NCBI GenBank assembly: GCA_904063045.1 | Contig: CAJFCJ010000007.1 | Span: 2,797,404 to 2,861,403 of the forward strand | Length of the DNA stretch: 64,000 nucleotides | Origin: Dimorphilus gyrociliatus | Lineage: Eukaryota > Annelida > Polychaeta > Dinophilidae | Direction: 5' to 3' | Shown: positions 12,578-23,500 of the stretch, one piece after another | Position numbering within the stretch: the stretch's first letter is position 1 | How the letters are laid out: each line of letters opens with the position of its first letter | The notes under the pieces: generated by a model | The model's database searches: none | Told to the model about the DNA's origin: nothing | Seen by the model: the letters and a program-made list of their open reading frames with translations, nothing else | Made by a program: the position numbers and the translations under genes

Positions 12578-13095
12578 TCACAACCTTTTTCGTTCGGTTA
12601 ACACTCTTAAAATGGACCCGCATCCACCAATACTGTATATTTTGTCATGCCAAATTAACAAATGATAGCTACTGTTTTCCACAGGAGATTCAAACCCCTT
12701 GTATACATATTTTAATAGCAAATCCAGTTGACCCTGGTTCAACGATTTTAACGCCTGTTCAACTGCGCTTGTCTTGAATGACATCATGACCTCTACTATC
12801 AACTGCGTGCAGGCGTCTAGCAGTGACTGATTTTTCGATCCAATGGGTGCATTGTCTAGCACGTAAGCTAGAGCTTCGGCATTCTTGGTACTGCATTTTG
12901 AAGCTAGTTGTTAATAAATGTTATACAATACCCCTTCATAATTAAAACCTACGATTGCAAAAGGTTATGAACTTCCGCTTTGTCGGGACTTTTTTCAATA
13001 GGCGCTTCAGCATTTTCATCTTCTTCATACCTATCTTCGTCATATTCGTCAACATCGACATTACGAAATTTACTTTCAAACGTTTTAGCTGACAT
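12578..13095 (-). CDS. ARPC5: Arp2/3 complex subunit 5 (p16-Arc)
   Basis: Two exons, 12953-13095 and 12578-12890, give 151 aa, the length I recall for human ARPC5. The N-terminus is MSAKTFESKFRNVDVDEYDE followed by an acidic stretch. The core has SFKTSAVEQALKSLN and LLLKYVYKGFESP, and the end is GGCGSILRVLTERKRL, all diagnostic. The acceptor at 12891-12893 was chosen because it is the one that keeps frame with exon 1. This is the smallest subunit of the Arp2/3 actin-branching complex; its N-terminal arm contacts Arp2 and ARPC1. The upstream spacer is shared divergently with the Hes gene. Confidence 0.96.
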
Positions 13096-14221
13096 ACTTC
13101 GGTCTTCCCTCAGGCGTATAGGAGATTACACAGCTACAAACAATTATATAGGCCCATTTACTTCCGTGTTTATCCATCGTTTTCGTATAAGTTAGAAAGT
13201 CGAAAAACTTCAATAAATGTGTAACACTATACAATTTTCTAGCTTGAGGCTCAGTTTCTTTTCCGACGTCTAAAAATTCTTTTAATTCTATACGAATGTG
13301 ATCTCAGGTTAAGAAAGGACAAAGTATTTAGTTATTTTCGGATTCCGAATTACAAAAAAGAAGAAAAAAGAGAAAAATAGGCCACCAATAATAGCTTATA
13401 CAAAGCTAATATGTTAACCAATTAAATAAAATAGCACCACTGTCTAATTGTAGACCGGACGGACCCATCGTTTAGTCTCCTAGGGGGCATATTCGGCAGT
13501 TTTTCACGACTTTTATCGAAGGAAAAAAATCGAAGTTAATTAACGGGTCGACTCTTGTGATCTCCGCCTAACTGAAGTTAATACTCTGTCCTTTAATTTT
13601 CCGACTTCTAGAAAAGTGCGGCCCCGTAGGCGTCTGAAAATTTTTTGACTTCTTATCTGCTGTAAGGTTTTAGCTAAACAAGGAGAACGTAAGATAAGAT
13701 CGGCGAGAAGGAATAAAGATCTGTAGAGGTATGAGATTCGTGTTTAGATAGACGTTGACGGCGGTCAGTTCAAAAACCAGTAAAATATGTGGATATAAGG
13801 AAAGGTCACGTGACAAGGAGCATATACCACTGAGATAATTCCCTACAAAATGACAAGACTTTGCCAGAGGGGACGTACAGCTGACTGTCGTATGTCATAC
13901 CACTACGAATTATATAAACAAACGCACACGTATGAGTATGTTAACTATGGGAGACATCACGTCTAATAGAAACACAGAGGGTGGGTGACGAGAAATGGAG
14001 GGGGTGATGCTCAAGAACAAAGATGAAAGCGGTAAGTTTAAAGGCGTCTGGTGAAATGTATTTCCTTACTCGTTCTATTTCTATTTCTCTCTCTATCACT
14101 CTCTACCTTTTTAACCCCCGTCAGTTGGTCCCCTCCCCTCTAGCTCGTTCGTGATTGGCTAATAGCTCCACGCTCCGTCCCACGTCCAACGCACTCGATT
14201 CGCGTGACTCGCGCAAGCAAC
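13096..14221. promoter_or_regulatory. Divergent ARPC5/Hes spacer with probable Hes promoter
   Basis: This 1.1-kb spacer becomes GC-richer towards the Hes gene. It holds a TATATAAA box at 13911-13918, about 300 bp before the Hes ATG; a CACGTG class-B E-box at 13807-13812, the type bound by Hes/Hey and Myc proteins; and a CTCF-core-like CTAGGGGGCA at 13480-13489. CT-rich sequence (about 14075-14110) precedes the start. The promoter assignment is inferred from position and motifs only. Confidence 0.45.
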
Positions 14222-15556
14222 ATGTTCAAGACTAAGAAGGAATGCTCCGTCTCAAAGAAGAGCAACAAGCCTCTTATGGAGAAAAAGAGAAGAGCTCGTA
14301 TCAACGAATGCTTATCGCAATTAAAATTGCTAGTTCTGCATGCTATGAAAAAAGAGGTAACGTTAATTGTTTATATCAATAAAAATAGTCTTTAAGAAGT
14401 ACTTTGTCTCAAGTGTGTCTTGATCAAGCGGATTAAAAGGCGTTTGATCAGACTATAAGCCGTCGTTTGACGCCTCTAATTAGTGCTACTCGTGTGCGTG
14501 ATTTGGGCTGTACGAGTGGACGACCAGCGGATTTTTGCCCTTTCATCATTCTAGTTTGCACTTTCTCTTTCATTTCATTAGAAAGAGATAGATTAAAATA
14601 AAAGGCAGACAATGTTAAAAGATAAAAGAACTCTTACTTTGTTTACATAAATTATATTGCGGCATATACAAACACAGGGTAACGGACTCTACTCGAAACT
14701 CGAAAAAGCCGACATCCTCGAATTGACCGTTAAATACCTTCGCCAACAACGACGTCAACAAATATTTGGTGAGACTCTCTTTAAATCTCATTTTGTTTTC
14801 CTTCTCTTCTTTCTTTTAATTTAAAGTAAAATATTCCCACGTTCAAAATGGAAACGGCACTAATAGCTCATCATTGCCCCGAGCTGTCCCGGGCTACGAG
14901 AGTAGGCGTCAAGAAAAATGCGCGACGTCATTAGTCCGGAGTTATAAATCTATTTTGAATAAGAATGTTTATTGCATCGCATTGCTTCGAATCAGTGCAC
15001 CATCTTGTCGTGCTATTCTAAATGCTATTTTTGCCCTACAGCCTCCGCCTCCTCCAATCCAACTGTACTTAGTAAATATATTGCCGGCTATAATGAGTGT
15101 GCAAGTGAAGTGCAAAAGTTTCTGGCCGGAGTTGAAAATGTTGACATTGATACAAGAACGAAATTACTTAATCACCTTTTCAACGCCGCTAATAATATGA
15201 CGGAGGTTTCTTCCCCACCGCCAGTTCAGACGAAGGTCGTTCAAGTTCAGCGTAATGATATGCATCCGGCGTTCGTCAATCAACCTACATCCAACATGTA
15301 TAACGTCGTGTCGGGTATGCTTCCATCCGGACAAATTACAACTTTTTTACTTCCGGTCGGATCCTCTAAGGCGGTCTCAGAAAGTCATGAAAACCGAAGC
15401 GTAAACTGTACACCGCCGTCTTCCGCTTCCTCATCCGACTGCGAATGTGAAGACAGCGATGACAGCGAGAAAGAGAATATGCCAATTGTTGACGAGAACA
15501 ACAATAAAATAGTTAATGAAATTGAAAGACCTGAAGAAATGTGGCGACCCTGGTAG
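14222..15556 (+). CDS. hes: Hes/hairy-family bHLH-Orange repressor
   Basis: Three exons, 14222-14356, 14678-14768 and 15042-15556, give 246 aa. The basic region [20 protein letters not shown] carries the family proline (Pro17). Helix 1 is split by the intron before [21 protein letters not shown] (loop and helix 2). An Orange domain follows ([20 protein letters not shown], then [11 protein letters not shown]). A Ser/Glu/Asp-rich tail ends in the Groucho-binding tetrapeptide WRPW at residues 243-246. Hes proteins are Notch-induced transcriptional repressors acting in neurogenesis and segmentation. An exact Su(H)/CSL site lies in intron 2, and the gene is surrounded by the largest spacers in this half of the window, as expected for a developmentally regulated gene. 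AATAAA signals are at 15741 and 15754. The paralogue class (hairy versus E(spl)/Hes) cannot be set from here. Confidence 0.96.
14834..14841 (-). promoter_or_regulatory. Candidate Su(H)/CSL site in Hes intron 2
   Basis: TTCCCACG on the + strand reads CGTGGGAA on the minus strand, a full match to the YGTGRGAA Su(H)/CSL consensus that mediates Notch input at Hes genes. It lies in intron 2 of the Hes gene. A single 8-mer match is only suggestive; the gene context raises the prior. Confidence 0.4.
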
Positions 15557-18347
15557 TCGAATATCTTACTTTCGCTGCTTCTATATATGACTGATTTATC
15601 TTGTATCTTTTTCTGTACAAACTCATATTATCCACATGTGCATATCTCTTCTAAGAATCCCTCGAAAATATCTTCCGTATAGACTGCAGATAAATGTTTT
15701 TTTTTCTATATGATGTCAGCTGATAACTTTGGAGAAAAATAATAAAAGTACTCAATAAAAAAAATGTTCTTTTTTGGCAAAATAGTCTTCCGTCTTCTGT
15801 AAAAAGAATGACTTTTGTTCTTTATGGAAATGAGGCGCAAATCATGAAAATAGACTCGTGTGTGGTCAATGGTGAAAAATATTCCAAACGCGTGCATCTT
15901 TCCGCATTCAAATTTCTACTTCTTTTTGAATAAACTGGCAGGCTATTGTGAAGACAGGAAGTTTCTATTATACGTATATTGGCTACGGGCCTAAATTTTG
16001 GCGCAAGGTCGAAGCGCGTCGCTCGCACGACACAACCGTTATTTTAGGCCTAATTTTTGTCCGTTTTTTTCCCTTTTTATTGAATTGAATTGAATGAATA
16101 TAGTAGGAAATAAAATAAAAGGAAATAGAAAGACTGTAAAAATGAACATGAATAGGATTCAAAGGATGAGAAAAAATACATAGAAATAAAAGCTTATCGC
16201 ACTTGCACTTACGGTTTGTTTCATATCTACAAAAAGAGAAATTAGAAGGTTGTGATATTCTTCCTTTACAATGGAATGTAATTAAGCGATTAAATGGAAA
16301 AGAAAGTATGTAATTAAAATGTTTCTTTCATAATTTATAGAGCGTTACCGAGCAACAGTTCGATTGTATTAGAATGTCGTTAGACGCTTCGTTCGCCTTC
16401 ATCAAAAGACGGAGTTTTTAATTGCTAAACTAGCGTCTACAGGAATTCGCCTAAGCGTATGTTTTACGTATGCTACGAATTATTGTTATTGGCTAATTAC
16501 CGCCGGCTATTGCTTCTTACAAGGCGGTCCGAATAGCTCAAGGCATATGTGTATATTTATATTGATATGAATTGTATATATGGGGATTTATAGAAACTAT
16601 GTCTGTTATTAAGACGTGAAGAAGTCGTCAAGAATACCTCCGAGGTCAGTGCAAACATTCACGTATATACTGCGCTTTTTTTCCTCGTCAAGTGTACTAG
16701 AGTTTCATTGAAATTGCATACCGAAACATATGAGATCCTATTCGATTAGGGCGGCGCATTCCAAGCTCGTGTGAAAGTTGACGCGTCCAGGTTTGTAAAC
16801 AATCGATTGCGCAACTTGCAAAATGAGGATGGTTCAGTGGATTACGTATGCAAATTACAGGCGGAAATCGCGGTATGTGTGTGGCTCTAAGCGTTGATGA
16901 GTTGCTGACAGATAAAGAAGAGACTGGGACGGAACATGCGGGCCAATCGAATCTTCGAAAATTCATGCTTAACTTGATTTTTGCGTGAGAAAGTAATACA
17001 AAGTCGGAAGAATGCGGTATGAAAAGAAATTTTTGAATCGATTCGTAAAATTCAGTTAGTATAAGCTTACTAACATTCAATCCGGTACTCGTGTAGGGTT
17101 GGGCAAAGAGGGCATATTTTCCCGAACAAATTACATATTGAGGTTGGCCCGTTAAAAATATGCGCTATACAACGGGCCAAGTTCGGTCCAAGATCAAAGC
17201 AGAGACCCTGCTACCGCCTCCGGCTGTTTAGGCCTATTGACTCCCGACAAAAGCCACTAGATGAAGCCAATCAGCGCTCGTGCACTTTCACTTGTTAATT
17301 AACACGGGATTTATTTTTTTTTCTTTCTACTATAGCGCACCCTCCTTTAGATGAGAGGTCTATTTATATATTTATGGACTCTTCTTCACTCCACAAGAGA
17401 TCCTCTTCAGCATCATCATAAATCTCGGTGTTGGAAATAAAGAAAAAAACAACAGTCGAGTGATATTTATAGAACTAATGTCAATTTTCGTCGTTTATTT
17501 TACTTGTGTGGGGGATAAAAATAAAAACTAAAAGACAAGAATAGGGATGAATAACTAGTGTTGATCCTTGGGTGGTAAAGCAAGGGTCAAAGGGTACCGG
17601 TAAGTAGGTAAAGAGATCAAAGTTAGCATCATCCTGCTTAGACGTCATCGAAACCGTTGTCGCTGTCTTCTATCAAAATTTGGACTCCTCCCTATTACAG
17701 CGAAAATACCTTGCGATCACAAGCTGAAAATCAAATTTGTAAGAGAGGTGATAAGTCGCGTGAGAACAGGTCGGCATTTTTATAGTGAAGACAGGAAGCG
17801 CAGCCGCTCCCGGAGGATCGCCGAAACGGATCGCTACTGTTTACTGACCATTGTTGGTTCATTCCTTAAAATGTTTTCGAAACAACTTTCACGAGTAGGA
17901 TAAGCATTCCAAAATTCCAATAGTTTATTTTGTGCTAAAAGGAATAGCTAATTAACAGTTTCGAGTGTATATAGCTTTCAAGGAAATAAGAATAAAAAGC
18001 AAAGGGAAAAAGCGAAACTGTGGGAAAGTGAAGTGATGCGAATGTGCTTCGAATCAAAGGCCTAATTTAGAAGGACACCGGCAGCAGCCTTTTCACAATA
18101 CTTTTTTAACGCTATAACCCAGCACGATATGACAGATAGCACAATTCAACAACTACTGACCGATCACGCACGTGTTCCTTTCTTGTTTAATAATGCGATA
18201 GATGGCGGGATGTTAAGGTTATGAGTTTAGATGTAGTCTGCCATTTAAATTTCTTTTTCAAACACTAGATGGCTCTAGCACGAGAACTTCATCAAAATGC
18301 TCGTTTATGAGTTAGCATTCCTAAGTGACGTGTATTAAGTTTGTGTT
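15557..18347. other. 2.8-kb Hes-OGFOD3 spacer, probable regulatory DNA
   Basis: It contains the Hes 3' UTR with AATAAA at 15741-15746 and 15754-15759 and a miR-7-seed match at 15783-15791. The remainder is mixed sequence with two TAGGCCTA palindromes (16045-16052 and 17229-17236), a Su(H)-type TGTGGGAA at 18019-18026, a CACGTG at 18169-18174, and CTCF-core-like motifs at 18200-18208 and 18263-18273. A 127-codon minus-strand open frame at 16697-17080 has no recognisable features. No gene can be supported here. Confidence 0.45.
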
Positions 18348-19711
18348 ATGTCGACAAAAAAAAGGAAGCCGGTTTCTAAAATTAATAGCGGTGAAAGCTC
18401 CCAAGAGTCTAATCCGCAGAGGTATACAAATTCTCCGCATTATATCTTTTAAAGCACACAGCCGTTGACGCATAAAGCATCTACTGAACAAATAATAGGA
18501 CTAATACAACATTTACTTAGGTGGCTCGTATTAAAGTTACATTTAAATATATTATAACAGCAAAGAAAGAGTGAAACCCGCACCCCCTGTTATTTCGTAC
18601 AGAAGAATAATAATAAGAACTGTTCTTATCGTTGGTTCCCTGATATTAATCAGATATTATACAGAAAAAGATGGATTCGAATCCTTTGCTCCAAACACGC
18701 GTCAGTCACGAAAACTAGTAGCTGATATTCCTTGTTCGAAAGATTATGATGATGATAGAAAAGTATTTACAGGTAGTATAGAATTATAATAAAATTTAGC
18801 TTATTAGATTTGTCTTTACTGATGAAACTAAAATGATACAGAGTGTGCACCCAAAAAGTGTGGTAGGATTGTCATGGATAATGTTGTCTCTGAAGAGGAA
18901 GCTAAAAATATGCTAAAGTATGTATATATAGAATTTCTTATCAAATACTATGTTGACAAAAAGTTATTTTCAGAATTGCACAGAGAGGTTTACTTCGAGG
19001 AGGATCATCCGGAGGAGTATGTTTACAGTAATAACAATTTATAAGTAATGATATATTTAAAATTTTTTCCAGGCCTCAATTTTAGATTTGCATTCCGGAG
19101 CCTTGTCTCAAGGAGAACAATTTGTAAACATATACAAGTTAGTTGATCTAATTTTGGGATGAATATTAAGATAATATTTCAAAAGGTTAATGGAACGTGA
19201 AAAAATTCTGACGGAAGACGACTTTAAAATCTATACCAATGTGAAGAACAAGATTAGAAATGCTATAGCTCAGCATTTTGAAATTCCAGTTTCGTCTCTT
19301 TATCTAACAAAACCTACTTTTTTCTCGAGAATGATTGATCGGCCTGCTAAAACTATTCATGACGAGTATTGGCATCCTCACGTTGATAAGAAGACTTATG
19401 GAAGCTTCCATTATACGTCTCTTTTATATTTATCAACCTATGAGAAAAATTTTAAAGGTGGTCGTTTCGTTTTTATCGACAAACAAGTTAATAGAACTGT
19501 AGAACCCTTGATGGGTAAGTGAATTTATAAAACCTATATCCTTACAACAATAATAGCTAAATTTACCCTATAAACAGGAAGACTTTCTTTCTTTACATCT
19601 GGTGCAGAGAACGTACATTTTGTGGAAAAAGTAACGGAGGGAACCCGATATGCTGTGACAGTTTCATTCACTTGTGACCCATCTCAAGCAATAAGTGATC
19701 CTAAATTGTAA
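18348..19711 (+). CDS. OGFOD3: 2-oxoglutarate/Fe(II) dioxygenase domain-containing protein 3
   Basis: Seven exons, 18348-18421, 18561-18772, 18842-18917, 18974-19016, 19073-19137, 19186-19514 and 19578-19711, give 310 aa. It is a type II membrane protein: a basic N-terminus, then a signal anchor (RTVLIVGSLILIRYY, about residues 43-57) and a lumenal part. Family marks are IPCSKDY, CAPKKCGRIVMD, ASILDLHSGALSQGEQFVN and YGSFHYTSLLYLS. The iron ligands of the double-stranded beta-helix are His222-x-Asp224 (HPHVD) and His280, with Arg290 placed to bind 2-oxoglutarate. The family resembles prolyl 4-hydroxylases, but its substrate is not known to me. The intron at 19138-19185 is only 48 bp. AATAAA is at 19762. 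Confidence 0.95.
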
Positions 19712-19794
19712 TTATTGTTAAGACAAAATTAGCATAAATTTTCCAAATGTAATCGTTGTTAAATAAAAAACTAAAAGGAAACTAAAGAAAATTG

Positions 19795-20313
19795 TTATCG
19801 AGATTCATTTATCTCACTTTGAGAAGTTTCGTTCAGTAATTTGTACATACGTACATCCAAATCGATTTCCTTACTAAATATAGAAAAGAGGTTGACGGCC
19901 GCATCATCATTATCATTTTTTAGATCTTCTTGATATTTTTCCATAGTTCCAAGTAAACAATTGACGTATGATAATTCACCTCTAGTATAGTTGTCTAATT
20001 CTGTTGCAACTTCTTTCATATCATCCAGAACTTTATGAGAATACGCCATATTTTTCATTTCGTGAATTAATTCGTTGTTGGTCTTTTGCTTTTCTTTTAT
20101 AAGATGATCTATATTTTCTACTTCACTTTTTAATCCCTCATTGAGCTTTTTAGTAGACTCCAATTCAGCCTTTAAGAGATCTGTTTTTGATAAATTGGAC
20201 GATAGATTTGATATTAGATTTTCATTCATATCCTTAATTCTTCTATTTTCTCTATTAGCCATCGCAAAAGCTTCTTGTAGCTCAACGATACTTTGTTTCA
20301 GAGTATTATCCAT
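19795..20313 (-). CDS. Orphan coiled-coil protein, 172 aa
   Basis: Single-exon frame with a clear ATG (MDNTLKQSIVELQEAFAMAN). Residues ~5-95 have continuous heptads rich in Leu, Glu, Lys and Asn, and a second helical segment spans ~100-165. It has no signal peptide, membrane segment, zinc ligands or nucleotide motif. I do not recognise the family. The length and layout recall small kinetochore, centrosome or tethering subunits, but that is only analogy. It is a probable real gene because it fills the space between OGFOD3 (84 bp, convergent) and TBC1D31 (223 bp, divergent), in a genome where such spaces are normally genic. Confidence 0.65.
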   Translation of the reverse strand: MDNTLKQSIVELQEAFAMANRENRRIKDMNENLISNLSSNLSKTDLLKAELESTKKLNEGLKSEVENIDHLIKEKQKTNNELIHEMKNMAYSHKVLDDMKEVATELDNYTRGELSYVNCLLGTMEKYQEDLKNDNDDAAVNLFSIFSKEIDLDVRMYKLLNETSQSEINESR

Positions 20314-20536
20314 ATTTTTGTCTACTATTGCAGTATTATTTAAATTATTTACTTGAAGAATCGAAATGTTCTAGAACGTGTATTTTATCGAAAATTCCGC
20401 TAATTATGGATATCGTGTTTTAAAGAATGAGCAGAACGCATTTTCGTTTAAGCGGCCAAAACACAAAATATTTCAGTTTATTGTTTTTAGATAAATAGTA
20501 AAAACAATCTAAAACACTTTGATAAGATTAAGAAAG

Positions 20537-23500
20537 ATGGAAATTTTAGAATTAAATCGTAAAAATAATGGGGTAATGTGGCATCGGAAGGCAATTCCAA
20601 CTAAAGATGAAGGGTAAGCGTTATCGAGCGATAATACAACTACCGTCGACTACAAGTTTAGACTAGTTATAAAAGCCTTAATAATCTTTTCCTTTGTAAT
20701 AGATTGGTTCTTACCGTCACATCATATCAAGAAGCATCGAAAGAAGAGAGTAAAAGGCCTATTCGTTTGCAATGTATCGCCTTTCATGCAATTGTTGATG
20801 AATTTCTGGCGTCTGATCACCAAGGCAACATTTATCATTTTGATATTTACAGGAATAGGTATAAGCTGTTAAAAAAATGTGGCAAACCTTGTACAGCTAT
20901 AGCATATTGCTTACATCGAAAGAGTGAATATTTAGTAGCTTTATCAGATTCTTCTCTAAACTGTTTTGACGCCGGTAAAATCTAGCTAATGGTCAAAAAA
21001 TTTTATATTTATTTAATGAGAAGGTCACTTTTACCCTTAGGGACTTCCGAATTAATTGCTGTAATGAAAGCCCACGAATCTCCTGTAACATCTATATCTG
21101 TTCATTCATCTGGTCGTTATGCTATTACGTCAGCTTCAGATACAGCACATCTATGGGATCTTAATACCTTCGAGAGAGTAAAAAAGCTTAATATAAAAGA
21201 AGATATAGGATTATCACAAGTATAATAATTATCATTGTTATATTTTCTCTTCTTATTTGAAAGAAACTTATTTCCCTTCAGGCTTTTTTCATACCAACAA
21301 GTAATCTAATTATAACTTGCTTTAAAGACGATTCAATATTCGCCTGGGAAACATCAACTCTGATTTGTAAATATCATTTACACAAGCCTGACAATGTAAA
21401 ATCTCCCATTTTTAAAACGTTTGCTGTGTCAAGGTACCGACCCTATAAATGCTAAAGAGCTGACTTTCTCACGTGATTTGATTTTTTTAACAGAGATGGT
21501 CGATATTTAACCGCAGGAGGTAGATCAAAATATTTATATTTGTGGAATCTAGAGTCTCAGAATCTGATGCCTTTAATTGAGTTACCGAAAAAAATTACGT
21601 CAGTTAAACGCTTGCAATATTTACCGAATAACTTTGAATTTGACGTTGATAATGTATTAAAATTTAATTTACTTTGCTAATACTATTATTAAACAATGGA
21701 ATCCCTACAGATAGTAGGAATATTATCTTCCGATGGAATAATGCGTTTTGTCAACTTGTCAAGCTGTAAGCATCTTTTCGATATTGGTACTCCCGAGAGA
21801 AAATTGGAAAAGGTTGAAGTAAGCCGGTCGGGTCATTTTGCATGTGCAATCGGAGAATCTGGCCACTTGTATATCTTTGATTTGAAGGCTGCTGCGCGCA
21901 ATTTACACAGAGTATATTGTCTTTCTGTTTTATTTAATGTTTTTAAGTATGTTTAAGATGTTATTTCATTGTCAGGCGCCACCACCTGTTGTTAAAATAT
22001 TAGATAAGGATAAAAATAGAAATTCGAATGCATCAAAAGTAAATAAAGAAGAGTTGGAGGTATACTTGTTTCCTCTATGAGATTTTTATCGATTATTATA
22101 TTTCATACATTTTAAACAGGGCGATAAAAGCGATGGGTTAAGTATTCTTAGATTAAAGCGAATTTTACAACACTACGGTGAATATCCGGCAAAATACAGG
22201 TGCTAAATGTCGAATTATAGAAAAAAAAACAAAAAGAAGCTTTAAATAGAAAAAAAAATATACATAGAAAATTTTTTTTTTTTGCAGGGTTTTCATTTGG
22301 CGGCAGCTTTTGAAGTTACCTGAGAATCATGAAGCTTACTCTAGCTTAATTACAAAGGGCATTCACCCATCCTATAATAATTTACATGAAAAAATACCAC
22401 TAAAAAGTAGAAAGTTATTAAGAATTTTGCAAAAGTTTGTCATTTGTTATACAATACGTGATTTAATTCTAATCTTATTAAGGGATTATTTAGGCTTTTA
22501 GGGAATGCATTAATATAGATGATAAAATTTTTACAAAATTAACTTTTTTTCTTATAGATTATTGTGTGCACTTGCTAACTGGTCACCAATCTTTGGGGAA
22601 ACTGACTATCTTCCAACATTGGTTTTCCCATTCGTGAAACTTTTCCAAAATAATCAACTGTTTCTCTTTGAAATAGTAGCAACGGTTTTAAGTAAGTCAT
22701 CACTTAAATCCTTAAAGTACATGGAATAACATTCGAAAACACTTGTCTTTGATTGAAGCTTCGTGGTGTCAGCATTGGTTTGAGTATTTTCCAAACCCTC
22801 CCATCAATATACTGGGGACTATTGAGAATATACTGGCTTATCATGACAAAGGTCTTTTAAGCCATCTTATAAAACATGGAATAACTACTCAGGTTTACCT
22901 CAATCACTAAATTTCCCAATTTAAATGACTAACATAGCGTTAATTACAGGTTTACGCCTGGCCTGTATTGCAGACACTGTTCTCGGAAGTATTAACTCGG
23001 GAGGAATGGCTCAGACTTTTTGATCATGTATTTAGCAACAATCCGAATTTCTTGCTCATGACAGTACCCGCTTACTGCACGATATCTCGTTCTGCCCTCC
23101 TCAAAATAACAGAATTTGAGGATTTCGAGGTAATTGTCTGTGAAATGTTAAAGTAATCCATCAACATCACCCTCATTAAAAATATATCATTTATTCACAT
23201 CAGTTCTTCTTCCACAATCGAAATGCCATATCAATATCTTCCCTTATTAAGGAAGTATATCGATTAATGGACATTACACCGGACGATGTACATCCAAAGG
23301 CTTTTGTTGAAGAATTCGAGCCTCTACTTCAGATACAGTATCCGGTGTTTAATAAGTATCCTAAGTTCATTGTTGATTACCAAGCGAAAGAAAGAGAAAG
23401 GATTTTAAGGTTGGGCGAAAAAAGTGCACTTTTAATGTTAATCACGTACATTTATATAATCTTATTTGATAAAGTGAGGAGAAAGAAATCGCTCGCCAAC

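Noticed and set aside
16697-17080. 127-codon minus-strand open frame in the Hes-OGFOD3 spacer
   Set aside because: No recognisable motif or family, and the span looks regulatory; it could only be revived by transcript evidence.
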